DNA of 37,549 nt from a virus. Below the pieces are notes generated by a model that did not search any database, had not been told where the DNA came from, and worked only from the letters and a program-made list of their open reading frames with translations. The DNA lies in the IMG/VR virus record IMGVR_UViG_3300021963_000322, positions 1-37,549 of that record. One strand, given 5' to 3'. Below, piece by piece: positions 29,969-37,549 of this stretch (positions are counted from its first letter, which is position 1; each line of letters opens with the position of its first letter). The translations under genes and the position numbers were made by a program.

Positions 29969-30310
29969 TTAGTCCCCAGCCAGCGGCGTCACATAAACAT
30001 CGCCGTTCGCGGCACTTCCAATCAGGGACACAAAGAAATTATTCCGCGGGGCAGGAATTGCCATCGGATAAATCATGTTCGGCGGCAGAACAACGCCTGG
30101 CGTTGACGCGGTCGTCAGCGGCACCACAGGCGTGGGCGTCGTTCCTGACGTTGTGCCCAGCGTGACCGTAACAGTCGCGGTTCCGACGTTCAGCAGCGCA
30201 ACATAGTTGTTTTCAATGTTGCTGTTGGGCGTGATTTGCAGGGGGGTTGTGGCGCTGGCCGATACTGTGATGCGGCTAGTCGGCCCGTTAGGTCTGAATA
30301 AAGGCAGCAT
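29969..30310 (-). CDS. Small beta-rich virion protein
   Basis: 113 residues starting MLPLFRPNGPTSRITVSASA, Thr/Pro/Ala/Val-rich with alternating strand patterns (TATVTVTLGTT, PMAIPAPRNNFFVSLIGSA). Sits just after the terminator that closes the coat transcription unit and two bases before the large fibre. Could be a head-fibre or fibre-attachment protein. No family recognised. Confidence 0.65.
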   Translation of the reverse strand: MLPLFRPNGPTSRITVSASATTPLQITPNSNIENNYVALLNVGTATVTVTLGTTSGTTPTPVVPLTTASTPGVVLPPNMIYPMAIPAPRNNFFVSLIGSAANGDVYVTPLAGD

Positions 30311-30350
30311 AGGTTTCCCCTTTGTTGCGAAATTATAGGCTCAGGAAGCG

Positions 30351-30379
30351 AAAAAGCCACCCCTTTTGGGGGCGGCTTT
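30351..30379 (-). terminator. Terminator after the coat/decoration unit
   Basis: On the minus strand AAAGCC-x-CCCC pairs with GGGG-x-GGCTTT (ten pairs, one mismatch, five-base loop) and runs into TTTTT. It lies between the stop of the 141-residue gene and the start of the 113-residue gene, so it would reduce tail-gene expression relative to coat. Confidence 0.85.
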
Positions 30380-30401
30380 CCCTGCTCGTCATTCCATCCG
30401 A

Positions 30402-30827
30402 TCAGGACAGGAACGTAAGGTCATACCCGTAGATAAACACATCGGCGGTAGCCGCTGCGCCTTGGGCAGTCGTGCAACGAATGTAGAGTTGGCTTACATC
30501 GATTGCATCGGTGCTAGTAGCGGCGGTAACCACTACTTTGGCGCTGCTGCTGTTGCCAGTCAGGGCATAGGCAGACTTGATGGTGGCGCCAGTTGCGCCG
30601 GGGCCGGTGTAGACAGCCAGTTGGGCGGTCGTCAGGTCAACGCTGGCGTTAGCCACGATGATTGACTGAACGCTAACGTTGCCGCTGTCGTTCACCAGGC
30701 TCACGACGGTGTCACCGACGGAGTTCAGATTTACACCCTGGGCGCTAGCCAGCAGGCGCAGAGCCTGGTTGCTGGCCAGATTGGACGGGTGATTGGTCTG
30801 GGTACTTGCGGGGCCGGGATTGCTCAT
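30402..30827 (-). CDS. Putative head decoration protein
   Basis: 141 residues starting MSNPGPASTQTNHPSNLASNQ; beta-rich (VVSLVNDSGNVSVQSIIVANASVDLTTAQ, LYIRCTTAQGAAATADVFIYGYD), Ala/Ser/Thr/Val dominated, no Cys cluster. It is the gene next to coat and shares its transcription unit, ended by a terminator. In related phages such a place holds decoration or head-fibre proteins. Function is inferred. Confidence 0.7.
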   Translation of the reverse strand: MSNPGPASTQTNHPSNLASNQALRLLASAQGVNLNSVGDTVVSLVNDSGNVSVQSIIVANASVDLTTAQLAVYTGPGATGATIKSAYALTGNSSSAKVVVTAATSTDAIDVSQLYIRCTTAQGAAATADVFIYGYDLTFLS

Positions 30828-30853
30828 GTCAGTTTCCTTTCAATATGGGTTGA

Positions 30854-32110
30854 TTAGGCCGCGACACGGCAAGCCAGTTCCTGGTACAGCGGTGCCCAGC
30901 CGTACAGAACGTCAAGACGGGTCGGAATACTGTCGTTGTTGATCGTGTATTGGCGAACCACACGAATCGACAGGCCCAGTTCCTTATCCGATGCGCGACC
31001 AGCAAAATGCACGCCGTCAGGCAGTTCCAGGTCAGCAGTGGCCAGCGTGAACGCATTGCGGTGCATCACGATGTTCTGCGGGCTGACAACGCCGGTGGCC
31101 GACGTACCGATGCTGAACGGGGTAACCGTTGCGGTAGCGGAAGTCGTCGGAATGGTGACGTTTTGGAATTGACCGCCAGTAATGATGGCCGGAACCACAG
31201 TCACAGACATGGTGGACGAACCAGAACCCGTCACAGTGGACTGAACCACAAAATTGCGGGGCTTGTTGGAGCCATAAGCCTGGCGGTTCTGCGGGTTGAC
31301 GGCAAACACGTTGGCAATCTGAATCACATCGCCTTGACGCAGGGTCAGGCCCGCGCTGTGGGTCAGGGTGATCGTGCTGCTCGATGCCCAGCCGGTCGAA
31401 ATGCCGATGGATTGCGTGTTGGCGGTCAGCGTGCCAGCGGTGGTTGTCCACGCGCCGAACGTCTGCGCCACAACGTTCTGATCCATCTTCCAGTTCATGC
31501 CGCCCGAATCACGGCCCATCAGACCCTTCTGGTACTGAGTGCTGACAGCGGATTGGGGGTTGAACAGACCTTTCAGGCTGTCAACGATGGTGGCGCTGGT
31601 AAACGGCTCAATGATGCAAGACCGACGGCCATCACGGGGGGCACCTTCCGAATCCAGATAAGCTTGGGCGGTCAGATAGGTGATAAGACCCGACGGCGGG
31701 GTGCCAGCGGTACCAACGATGTTGGCGGTGTTGTTCTTCGCCATGGTCAGACCGTCGAAATCGATCTTGTTGGCGATAGCGGCAACGGCAGGCTTCAGAA
31801 CACGGTCGCTGAACATATCGAGCGACAGAGCCAGGTCTTGCGTGGTGAATTGCGTGTCAACGTGGAATTGAGTCGACAGGGTCACCGGGATGCTGGTTTC
31901 GTTGAAGTCTTCAACGTTCAGCGCGGGGCCGGTAGTACCGATGAAACGGCCCGGACGGCGGACGTTCAGGGTGTTACCAATCTTTGCGCCGACAACAGCA
32001 AACTGGTCGTCATACTCGCGGTTTACTTCTGACGAAAACGTCAGTTCGTTTTCCAAAACCATCAACGCTTCGTTGGTGATTTTGCTAATGGTAAGCAAAT
32101 TGTTAGACAT
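30854..32110 (-). CDS. Major coat protein (P22 gp5-like)
   Basis: 418 residues versus 430 in P22 gp5, HK97-fold coat. Recognisable parts: ALSLDMFSDRVLKPAVAAIANKID (helix corresponding to the spine region), an inserted I-like domain with SSTITLTHSAGLTLRQGDVIQI (~250-280), and C-terminal NAFTLATADLELPDG and LSIRVVRQYTINNDSIPTRLDVLYGWA. It follows the scaffold gene. The GroES-like protein may assist its folding, as T4 gp31 does for its coat. Confidence 0.9.
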   Translation of the reverse strand: MSNNLLTISKITNEALMVLENELTFSSEVNREYDDQFAVVGAKIGNTLNVRRPGRFIGTTGPALNVEDFNETSIPVTLSTQFHVDTQFTTQDLALSLDMFSDRVLKPAVAAIANKIDFDGLTMAKNNTANIVGTAGTPPSGLITYLTAQAYLDSEGAPRDGRRSCIIEPFTSATIVDSLKGLFNPQSAVSTQYQKGLMGRDSGGMNWKMDQNVVAQTFGAWTTTAGTLTANTQSIGISTGWASSSTITLTHSAGLTLRQGDVIQIANVFAVNPQNRQAYGSNKPRNFVVQSTVTGSGSSTMSVTVVPAIITGGQFQNVTIPTTSATATVTPFSIGTSATGVVSPQNIVMHRNAFTLATADLELPDGVHFAGRASDKELGLSIRVVRQYTINNDSIPTRLDVLYGWAPLYQELACRVAA

Positions 32111-32139
32111 TTCTGTTTCCTTGGAAAAAGGTTAGTTTG

Positions 32140-33075
32140 TCAGCGGATTTTCTTTGCTGCTCGTGCGGCCTTCCACTGCTGATATGTACCATGGAAATTG
32201 CCATCGGCGTCCAGGTTCGCATCAATCGTGTTAACCGCGCCTCGCAACGGATTGATCGGCGCTGGCGCTTTTGACTTCCCAACAACAGGCTTGGCCGCAG
32301 GGGCAGATTCCTTTGCATCCCGCACAAAGCGGGCTTCAATCTTTCCGATTTCACGAACAGCGGAGACAACCGACATATCGGCCAGTTTCTTTGCGTACTC
32401 GGCATTCTCAGCCAGGTAATAAAGAATTTGCGGGCCATGCTCTGATTCGATGATTGCATCGCGCACCGGGTCAGTAACCCTGACGTCGCTGCTTTGCACC
32501 ATGTCATCAAAGTCGGGCAGTTCGTTTTTGGCTGCGTTCACGCGGTCAGCCCAGGCTTTGAATTTAGCGTCCTGTTCTGCCGCGGCCTTGCGAGCCTTCT
32601 CTTCCCTGTCCCGTTCTGCCAGTTTCTTGTCAGCGGTGTATTCGGCGAGTGCTTTGGCGTACTCGTACATATCGCTGAATTGTTCCGGCTTGGGTTCCGG
32701 GCCAACTTCGTCCGCTTCGGCTTGCGCCGGTTGCGGGTTGATTTTGGCTTCCAGTTCCTTCAGCCTGGCTTCCAGTGATTCCCTTGCTTCACGCTCACGG
32801 CGGGCTTCCTCGCGGGCCGCTTCACGTTGCTTGGTAATCTCCGAAAACCGCCGTTCTAACTTCGGATTAGGCTTCTTTTCCTTTGGTTCTTCTGTTGCTG
32901 TCGCGTCATTCCCTTCCCCGTCCTGTCCACTTTGATCGGCCTCAACATCCGGCTCGGCTTGTGCCGCCTCGTTTGTGGGCGTGGGATCAACTAGACCAAG
33001 TTTCTGGGCCGCGAATTCCGCTAGATTCTCACTTGTCACCAAGTTGCTGGCAACGCGTTCTTGCACTTCAGACAT
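32140..33075 (-). CDS. Scaffolding protein
   Basis: 311 residues, strongly charged and helical with a long coiled-coil (KLERRFSEITKQREAAREEARREREARES and following, ~85-125), acidic N-terminus and basic C-terminus ending YQQWKAARAAKKIR, the kind of positively charged end that binds coat in P22 gp8 (303 residues). It lies between portal and coat, the P22 place for gp8. Guides procapsid assembly and leaves before or during packaging. Confidence 0.85.
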   Translation of the reverse strand: MSEVQERVASNLVTSENLAEFAAQKLGLVDPTPTNEAAQAEPDVEADQSGQDGEGNDATATEEPKEKKPNPKLERRFSEITKQREAAREEARREREARESLEARLKELEAKINPQPAQAEADEVGPEPKPEQFSDMYEYAKALAEYTADKKLAERDREEKARKAAAEQDAKFKAWADRVNAAKNELPDFDDMVQSSDVRVTDPVRDAIIESEHGPQILYYLAENAEYAKKLADMSVVSAVREIGKIEARFVRDAKESAPAAKPVVGKSKAPAPINPLRGAVNTIDANLDADGNFHGTYQQWKAARAAKKIR

Positions 33076-33095
33076 AGGTAACCCTACGAATTAAC

Positions 33096-33155
33096 CCGAT
33101 GAAAACCCATCGGTAGGTTTGGGCCGATTTTTAACCCGAAATCAATTTAAGTCAA
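33096..33155 (-). promoter_or_regulatory. Possible coat-operon promoter and hairpin
   Basis: Between portal and scaffold. On the minus strand TTGACT (33155-33150), a 16-base spacer and TAAAAA (33133-33128) form a weak promoter. Downstream, CCGATG/CATCGG (33096-33113) makes a six-base hairpin in the leader. Extra transcription of scaffold and coat from here would be logical; signals are weak. Confidence 0.35.
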
Positions 33156-35354
33156 TCACTGCGGCATACCCATGCCAGGTTGCATTTCCGGCTGCATAGG
33201 CGGCTGCATTGGGGGCTGCATGGGTTGAGCCAGCAATTCCTGTCCTGCCTGAATAAATGGGTTCTGCGTCTGGTTGACTTCCATTTCCGCAAACGCTGAC
33301 GCTTGCTTTTGTTCGGCGTTGCGGCGTTCGATTTCCGCGGCCAACGCTTCGGCGGGTAGACCTCCCAAGACCAGTCGCACCATGGCGTCTAGTTCCATCT
33401 TGTTTTGGTCTGTCACCGCTTTCATGTTGACTTGATTGACGCGGGCTTCGTTAATGGTGTCGGTGTTGTATGCGCGGCTGATAACGTCCATCAGTTTGCG
33501 CCGGTTTTGGCCGTCCTCCTTGATCGATGCGACTTGGCCGCGGTTGTTAATCTCCAGTTGCATGGCAATCATTTTCTGCTCCATGTCGGCAACAGCCTTC
33601 TGGGCTTGCAGCAACTGCATCTGAATCTGCGGCGGTACATCCGTGTCCGGGCTGATCTGTGCCAGCGGATTCATCGCGGCCAGACGGTCGGCAATGATGT
33701 CTGCGCCGGGAAAATCCATGTTGCGGAACAACAGGTCGCCCGCGGCTTGGAAGACCGTAGGCTCGGCCATCAGCGGCATCATGGTATCTACAGCCTGCTG
33801 GCGCTTGCTGTTGTAGCCGGGGCCGACGTCCATCACAACGTCATACAGGCCGACAGTCACATCGTTCATGACTTCGCCTGCCGCCTGAACCTCGTTGATG
33901 GTCACTAGGTCAGGCTTTCCGTCAACGCCAATAATCCGCAACACGCGCTGCGTGTCGTAAATCTTCGGGATCAAGTCCAGCAGAATCTTGCCGGTGTGCT
34001 TGATGCTCCGAGTCATGTTGTCGTAGAAATGGAAGTTCGACAGGTCAACCTGCTGCTGCTGGCCCTGTAGCGCCTTCCCGCTGATGTTGCCTGGCAGAGC
34101 CTGAGCGGGGTCAAAAATGCCCAGCACAGTCTTCAAGTCGTCAGCAATCGCGCTAGACGCCACCATAATCCCTTCGGGCGGGGGTTCTGGCTGGATGCGC
34201 GACGGGGGCGGGGCCGGTTGGCCTTCAATATCCTTTTGTTTGTACCGCAGAACAGGCGTTGATTTAATGTTAGCGAGTGCCCACTCACTTTCGTGGCCTT
34301 CGTCCTGGCCCTCAGCCAACAGCCATTTGGGCTTCGGTGCCAAAGCAATGCTTTCGGTCAGGGCCGTGCGCCAGAAATTGAACATCCGCTGCGGGTCTTT
34401 GGCGAACCGCACTAGGCCGTACTTCTTACGCTTGCCCTCAACAACGACCTGGGCACCGTAGCAGGGAACAATCGGAATGTATTTGCCTGGCCATTCCTGT
34501 TCTTCCAGAACTTCCATGGCGGTCAACTTGCACCATTTGACCTTGCGCCGATACGACGGGCGCGAATCCATAATGGTGATCTGGCTGGCTTCCAGCAGTT
34601 CTGGTGACGGCAGTTCGTCTTCGTAGACCTTAGTCCCGTCTGACAGCAGAACCAGAGTCGCTTTCTCGCGCTCTACGTGCCAATACTCTGCGACACGAAT
34701 ATCTTCCTTCGTCACCCATTCGGCATCGCTGTCGCCAGTTGCGCGGGCGCTGAAGTTTGCGCCGTCATCAGCCCCAGGATATTGGCGGCGGAATGCCGCT
34801 TTGGACATCACGCTGGTAATCAGTACGCGTTCGGCGTCTGACCCGTCGGGCGCAACGCTGTTTGGGTCGAAATACACCGAAAACGGGTCGTCAACAGGCT
34901 CGATATAGATTTCTTGGTCGAAACTGTCTTCGCTGACGTAGTTAGTGGTCACTCTCCAGTAACCCCAGCCCATTTTTACAGCGTACTCAAACGCCGTGTC
35001 GTAGGCTGTGTCTGCGCTGCTGTTGACTTCAATGTGCCGGGTGATCCCTTCAATGACTTCAGCAATCTTCAGGTCACCTTCATTGTTGACCGGGTGAACC
35101 TTAATGCGGGGGCGCTGCTGGCGCTGCTGATTGGTGACCTGGCGCACATAGGCGTCGATTTTGTTGATGGTCAGGCATGGCCGCGCCTCCAGGTTGCGGC
35201 TGTTCTGAATCTCAACTGGCCACTGATCGCCGGAAGCAAACTTCAGGTCGCCCAGTGCTTCGGCCCTGTTCTGGCTGTCCGCTTCGCCCACCAGGCGCAA
35301 AAACTTAATTGCGTCCCCGATGCGGCTATCAATGTCGGTGTCTTGCCATGCCAT
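33156..35354 (-). CDS. Portal protein (complete, right allele)
   Basis: 732 residues from MAWQDTDIDSRIGDAIKFLRL, similar in length to P22 gp1 (725) and longer than most portals. Family features include KFASGDQWPVEIQNSR, RPCLTINKIDAYVRQVTNQQRQQRPRI, WGYWRVTTNYVS and a long helical C-terminal barrel region (600-700). It ends in a run of MQPPMQP repeats. I start at 35354 because the left allele starts at the matching place (1075) with the same AAAGGA site; an upstream in-frame ATG at 35378 would overlap TerL. Confidence 0.93.
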   Translation of the reverse strand: MAWQDTDIDSRIGDAIKFLRLVGEADSQNRAEALGDLKFASGDQWPVEIQNSRNLEARPCLTINKIDAYVRQVTNQQRQQRPRIKVHPVNNEGDLKIAEVIEGITRHIEVNSSADTAYDTAFEYAVKMGWGYWRVTTNYVSEDSFDQEIYIEPVDDPFSVYFDPNSVAPDGSDAERVLITSVMSKAAFRRQYPGADDGANFSARATGDSDAEWVTKEDIRVAEYWHVEREKATLVLLSDGTKVYEDELPSPELLEASQITIMDSRPSYRRKVKWCKLTAMEVLEEQEWPGKYIPIVPCYGAQVVVEGKRKKYGLVRFAKDPQRMFNFWRTALTESIALAPKPKWLLAEGQDEGHESEWALANIKSTPVLRYKQKDIEGQPAPPPSRIQPEPPPEGIMVASSAIADDLKTVLGIFDPAQALPGNISGKALQGQQQQVDLSNFHFYDNMTRSIKHTGKILLDLIPKIYDTQRVLRIIGVDGKPDLVTINEVQAAGEVMNDVTVGLYDVVMDVGPGYNSKRQQAVDTMMPLMAEPTVFQAAGDLLFRNMDFPGADIIADRLAAMNPLAQISPDTDVPPQIQMQLLQAQKAVADMEQKMIAMQLEINNRGQVASIKEDGQNRRKLMDVISRAYNTDTINEARVNQVNMKAVTDQNKMELDAMVRLVLGGLPAEALAAEIERRNAEQKQASAFAEMEVNQTQNPFIQAGQELLAQPMQPPMQPPMQPEMQPGMGMPQ

Positions 35355-35365
35355 GTTAGTTCCTT

Positions 35366-36649
35366 TCAACTCATCCAATTACCCGCGGTCGCCATCACTG
35401 GCCGCTTTTTGGGTTTGGACGGCTCTTTAATCATCAGCGCGATATACCGGAAGGCGTCAGCACCGTGCGAATACTGGTCATGCAGCGGTTGCCTGCTGAA
35501 TTGGCCGGTTTCCGGATCGACGTCATACCGATAGTGACGCAGGCAGTTTAACCCGTCGGCTGTGTTTTCTCTATCAAAGTAGCAGTTCGGAAATACCGTG
35601 CGGGCAGCGTTGATCGAGTCAACCACCGGAACCCTGTCCAGAATGCGCGTCTTGAACCCTGCCTGACGCACAATGTCCTCAATGCTGCGGCCAGCCGCGG
35701 CCAGTGTCGTGCTTTGGGCGTCATGCGGCAACCAAATGGTGTCGTAGACGTACCCGTAGGTCTGAAGTTGCGCCAGGTAACTGGACATAGTGCGCTGGCT
35801 GTCCTCAAAGTAACGGATCAGGCGCGTTTCCATGCCCACAAACTGCACAAACCACCAGGCGGTGGCGTCGGCCCAGCCCAGGTCGCAAACCGCATGGACG
35901 GGCTTGGTGGCGTCGTAGGGCACCTTTGTGATGCGCCCCTCAGACTCGGCCTTTTGCAACTCATTGGCAAAGATAGCGCCGTCCACAGACTGGCGGCACA
36001 TCCCTTCCCAAACCTGGTTATACGCTGCCAGGTCGCGGGCTTTCAGGGCTTCCATTTCCAGCCGCAGGGTTTCGGGGAACCATGGGTTGTCGTAGAAGTT
36101 GACTTTGATACTGACGCAGTCCCGCGGAGGCTTGACCACGAACCGTTGATAGGTCTCGTCGGTTTCCAGTTCAGGGTTAAACGACACCCATATTTCGCTG
36201 CCTTCCTTACGGATTGTCGGGATCAAAATGTTCCACGACAGGCGGCTAACAGTCTGCGCTTCCTCAACCCAACAGACGTCGACGCCTTCAAATGACTTGA
36301 TGTTGGTCGGGTTGTTCTTCAGGCCGATGAATGCAAACTCGGTGCCGTTAGCGCCGCGGATGCTGGCCTGAGTGATCTCGTAGAACCCTAGCAGGCCCAG
36401 GGCTTCGATCTGGTCGCATAGCAATTTGTGAACCGAATCCTTGATGCTGGTCTGGTACTCGCGGGCACACAGAATCCGCATGGGCTTTTTGGCCCCCAGA
36501 ATCAACAGCGCCCTAGCAATGCCCCAAGACTTCGCACCGCCTCGCCCGCCGTACAGCACTTTATAGCGGCTCTTGCGAAACAGCCCTTCCAGTTTGATTG
36601 GAAACTGGGCCTTCGCAATAGCCTGGTCAATCGGTGCTTTCTGTTCCAT
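35366..36649 (-). CDS. Terminase large subunit, right allele
   Basis: 427 residues, same motifs as the left copy: GGRGGAKS, VDVCWVEEA, SFNP, DLGWADA, LPHDA and HGADAF. Eight of the 24 differences fall in the first 30 residues and four in the last 14, while the ATPase and nuclease cores are almost unchanged. Overlaps TerS by 23 bases and leads into the complete portal. Confidence 0.95.
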   Translation of the reverse strand: MEQKAPIDQAIAKAQFPIKLEGLFRKSRYKVLYGGRGGAKSWGIARALLILGAKKPMRILCAREYQTSIKDSVHKLLCDQIEALGLLGFYEITQASIRGANGTEFAFIGLKNNPTNIKSFEGVDVCWVEEAQTVSRLSWNILIPTIRKEGSEIWVSFNPELETDETYQRFVVKPPRDCVSIKVNFYDNPWFPETLRLEMEALKARDLAAYNQVWEGMCRQSVDGAIFANELQKAESEGRITKVPYDATKPVHAVCDLGWADATAWWFVQFVGMETRLIRYFEDSQRTMSSYLAQLQTYGYVYDTIWLPHDAQSTTLAAAGRSIEDIVRQAGFKTRILDRVPVVDSINAARTVFPNCYFDRENTADGLNCLRHYRYDVDPETGQFSRQPLHDQYSHGADAFRYIALMIKEPSKPKKRPVMATAGNWMS

Positions 36650-37166
36650 CGGGCTTCACAAACATAACCTGAATGCCAGTGAGCGGGGCACCATCCTTGC
36701 CGGTAATCTCCTGCTCTACCTTGTCGCGCCAGCCCAGCACATTCTTCGCCGTGAAAATGGCAAACGTGCTGTTGTAGCCCCCTGCTAACGTGCCTTCAAC
36801 CAAGTTTGCTTCCTGCAAATCCTTGGCTTTTTTATAGGCGTACGAAAATGCCGGGTAAAGTAAGTGACCACTCACATCTTTTAAGGTCGCCCAGTCATGC
36901 AGGGTTTCCCTGGTCACCCCGATATTCGCAGCGAACCTGGCCAGCGTAGGGAATAGCGCGGGCACGGTTTTCTCTACCGTGTTGCCGTCTTTGTCTACTG
37001 TGGTGACTGTCTTGATAGGCGGCTGGCTGAAGTATTCCAGCAGCATAGGGACAAACTCTTCCCTGTACTTTGTGGGCCTGCCAAGTTTGGGGTGATCTTC
37101 TGTGGGCGTGCTGGGGCCGTCTTTACGTGGTCGCCCCCGCCGTTTGGCAGGTGCATCCGCGTTCAT
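36627..37166 (-). CDS. Terminase small subunit, right allele
   Basis: 179 residues. The N-terminus has [10 protein letters not shown], a canonical AT-hook, and a shorter linker than the left copy. The helix-turn-helix region ends [11 protein letters not shown]. The segment after it ([18 protein letters not shown]) is the most different part between alleles. The C-terminal half is nearly identical. It starts by ATGA overlap with the small basic gene. Confidence 0.88.
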   Translation of the reverse strand: MNADAPAKRRGRPRKDGPSTPTEDHPKLGRPTKYREEFVPMLLEYFSQPPIKTVTTVDKDGNTVEKTVPALFPTLARFAANIGVTRETLHDWATLKDVSGHLLYPAFSYAYKKAKDLQEANLVEGTLAGGYNSTFAIFTAKNVLGWRDKVEQEITGKDGAPLTGIQVMFVKPDGTESTD

Positions 37167-37303
37167 TTCTTGCCCTTTGGCTTTGCTTCACGCTTTACAG
37201 CATAGGCAATGGCCACCGCTTGTTTGGGTGGCTTGCCTGCTTTGATTTCGGCCTTGATGTTTTTCTGAAAGGCTTGCTTACTGGGGGATTTGGTCAGCGG
37301 CAT
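37163..37303 (-). CDS. Small basic protein, DUF6496-like, right allele
   Basis: 46 residues, identical to the left copy except for one residue lost near the C-terminus (EAKPKGKK against EAKAPKGKK). Stop overlaps the TerS start. Function unknown. Confidence 0.75.
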   Translation of the reverse strand: MPLTKSPSKQAFQKNIKAEIKAGKPPKQAVAIAYAVKREAKPKGKK

Positions 37304-37460
37304 GGTTCTCTCCTGGCTTGGCCATGGCTTTGGATTGCTCCTCGGCTATCTGGCGGGTGTATTCCTGGATGGCGCCGCTGATCTGTAGCAGTATGGATTC
37401 ATGCTGTTTCGCCAGTTCTTGTAGTTCAGCCAGGCGCTTTTGCATTTGCTCAAGGGTCAT
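37278..37460 (-). CDS. Small coiled-coil protein, right allele
   Basis: 60 residues beginning [19 protein letters not shown]. The 5' end lies in the 127-base exact repeat; downstream it diverges from the left copy, mainly in the last 15 residues ([15 protein letters not shown]). It overlaps the DUF6496-like gene by 26 bases. Confidence 0.72.
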   Translation of the reverse strand: MTLEQMQKRLAELQELAKQHESILLQISGAIQEYTRQIAEEQSKAMAKPGENHAADQIPQ

Positions 37461-37549
37461 TTCTTTGCAGTCTTGGCGCTTTGTTTGAAGGCTTTGGCCG
37501 TGGGTGCGCCTTTGTCCCCAGGGCTTCGCATACGCTCGGGTTTCTTGCC
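37423..37549. repeat. 127-base exact repeat, contig-end copy
   Basis: The last 127 bases of the window, identical to 3149-3275. Its outer edge is the contig end, its inner edge the first mismatch (37422 t against 3148 c). Joining the two copies closes a circle of 34,274 bases (37423 minus 3149). Confidence 0.93.
37457..37549 (-). CDS. Small basic phage protein, 3' part only
   Basis: The C-terminal 30 codons of the 54-residue gene seen complete at 3183-3347; the 5' end is cut by the contig boundary. All bases present are identical to that copy. Not a separate gene on the circular reading. Confidence 0.75.
   Translation of the reverse strand, partial: GKKPERMRSPGDKGAPTAKAFKQSAKTAKK

Larger units (their letters stand above)
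34280..37422. repeat. Right diverged copy of the packaging segment
   Basis: Aligns with 1-3148 over its full length. The coding frames are intact in both copies and most differences are synonymous, so each copy comes from a working phage genome. It then merges with the left copy at the 127-base exact repeat. Confidence 0.85.

Noticed and set aside
30950-32032. 360-codon open frame on the plus strand
   Set aside because: Lies entirely antisense to the coat gene, with Arg/Gly-rich low-complexity translation and no expression signals.
1-37549. True tandem duplication or long terminal redundancy of the packaging genes
   Set aside because: Terminal redundancy would be identical, and a functional duplication would not end in an exact 127-base overlap at the contig edge. 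A merge of two strain paths fits both facts.
1-37549. tRNA genes, CRISPR arrays, insertion sequences, att sites
   Set aside because: I found no cloverleaf candidates, regularly spaced repeats, transposase frames or integrase gene.

Overview
The window is a contig from a tailed double-stranded DNA phage with a P22-like short-tailed (podovirus) head and tail. The evidence is the set of P22-family virion proteins: gp3/gp2-type terminase, a long portal, a coiled-coil scaffold, a gp5-type coat, gp4- and gp10-like head-completion proteins, and gp7/gp20/gp16-like ejection proteins. It also carries a P22-Cro-like repressor and Erf-type recombination. GC is moderate, genes are packed with ATGA overlaps, and promoters are ordinary sigma-70 type. 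The host is probably a Gram-negative proteobacterium; a freshwater betaproteobacterium is a guess. I see no integrase, CI-type repressor, tRNA, rRNA, CRISPR or insertion sequence, and no gene-free stretch over about 300 bases.

The contig ends are not genome ends. The last 127 bases (37423-37549) are identical to 3149-3275, and the stretch just before (about 34280-37422) is a diverged copy of 1-3148 carrying the same genes. The simplest reading is a circular assembly graph of about 34.27 kb in which two co-occurring strains differ across portal/TerL/TerS. The window then holds one full genome plus a second allele of that segment.

Layout: (a) 1-6048, minus strand: left allele of portal (partial), TerL and TerS, then small late genes, a GroES-like co-chaperonin, a zeta-toxin-like kinase and a DUF5856-like protein. 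(b) A terminator/promoter at 6055-6090. (c) 6104-10448, minus strand: early operon starting with a Cro-like repressor, then a DUF1376 protein, a VRR-NUC nuclease and conserved hypotheticals, ending in a YbcO-like HNH protein. (d) 10449-10572: divergent control region with paired promoters, operators and an A/T tract. (e) 10573-13994, plus strand: early genes, first small unknowns behind repeated promoter/leader cassettes, then Erf, a YqaJ exonuclease, an SSB-like protein and a winged-helix protein. (f) 14007-14079: convergent hairpins. (g) 14088-37549, minus strand: late operon read right to left, from small genes, TerS, TerL, portal, scaffold and coat through the fibre/tailspike block, gp4-like, HNH, gp10-like, GNAT and ejection proteins to holin and endolysin.

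On the circle the late operon would run continuously from the promoter near 6060, through the junction, to the endolysin at 14088. The two early operons start face-to-back from the same 125-base region. A single 12-base operator motif, TAAGCNNGCTTA, overlaps the -10 box of both divergent promoters and of two further promoters inside the plus-strand early operon, so the Cro-like protein probably controls all of them.
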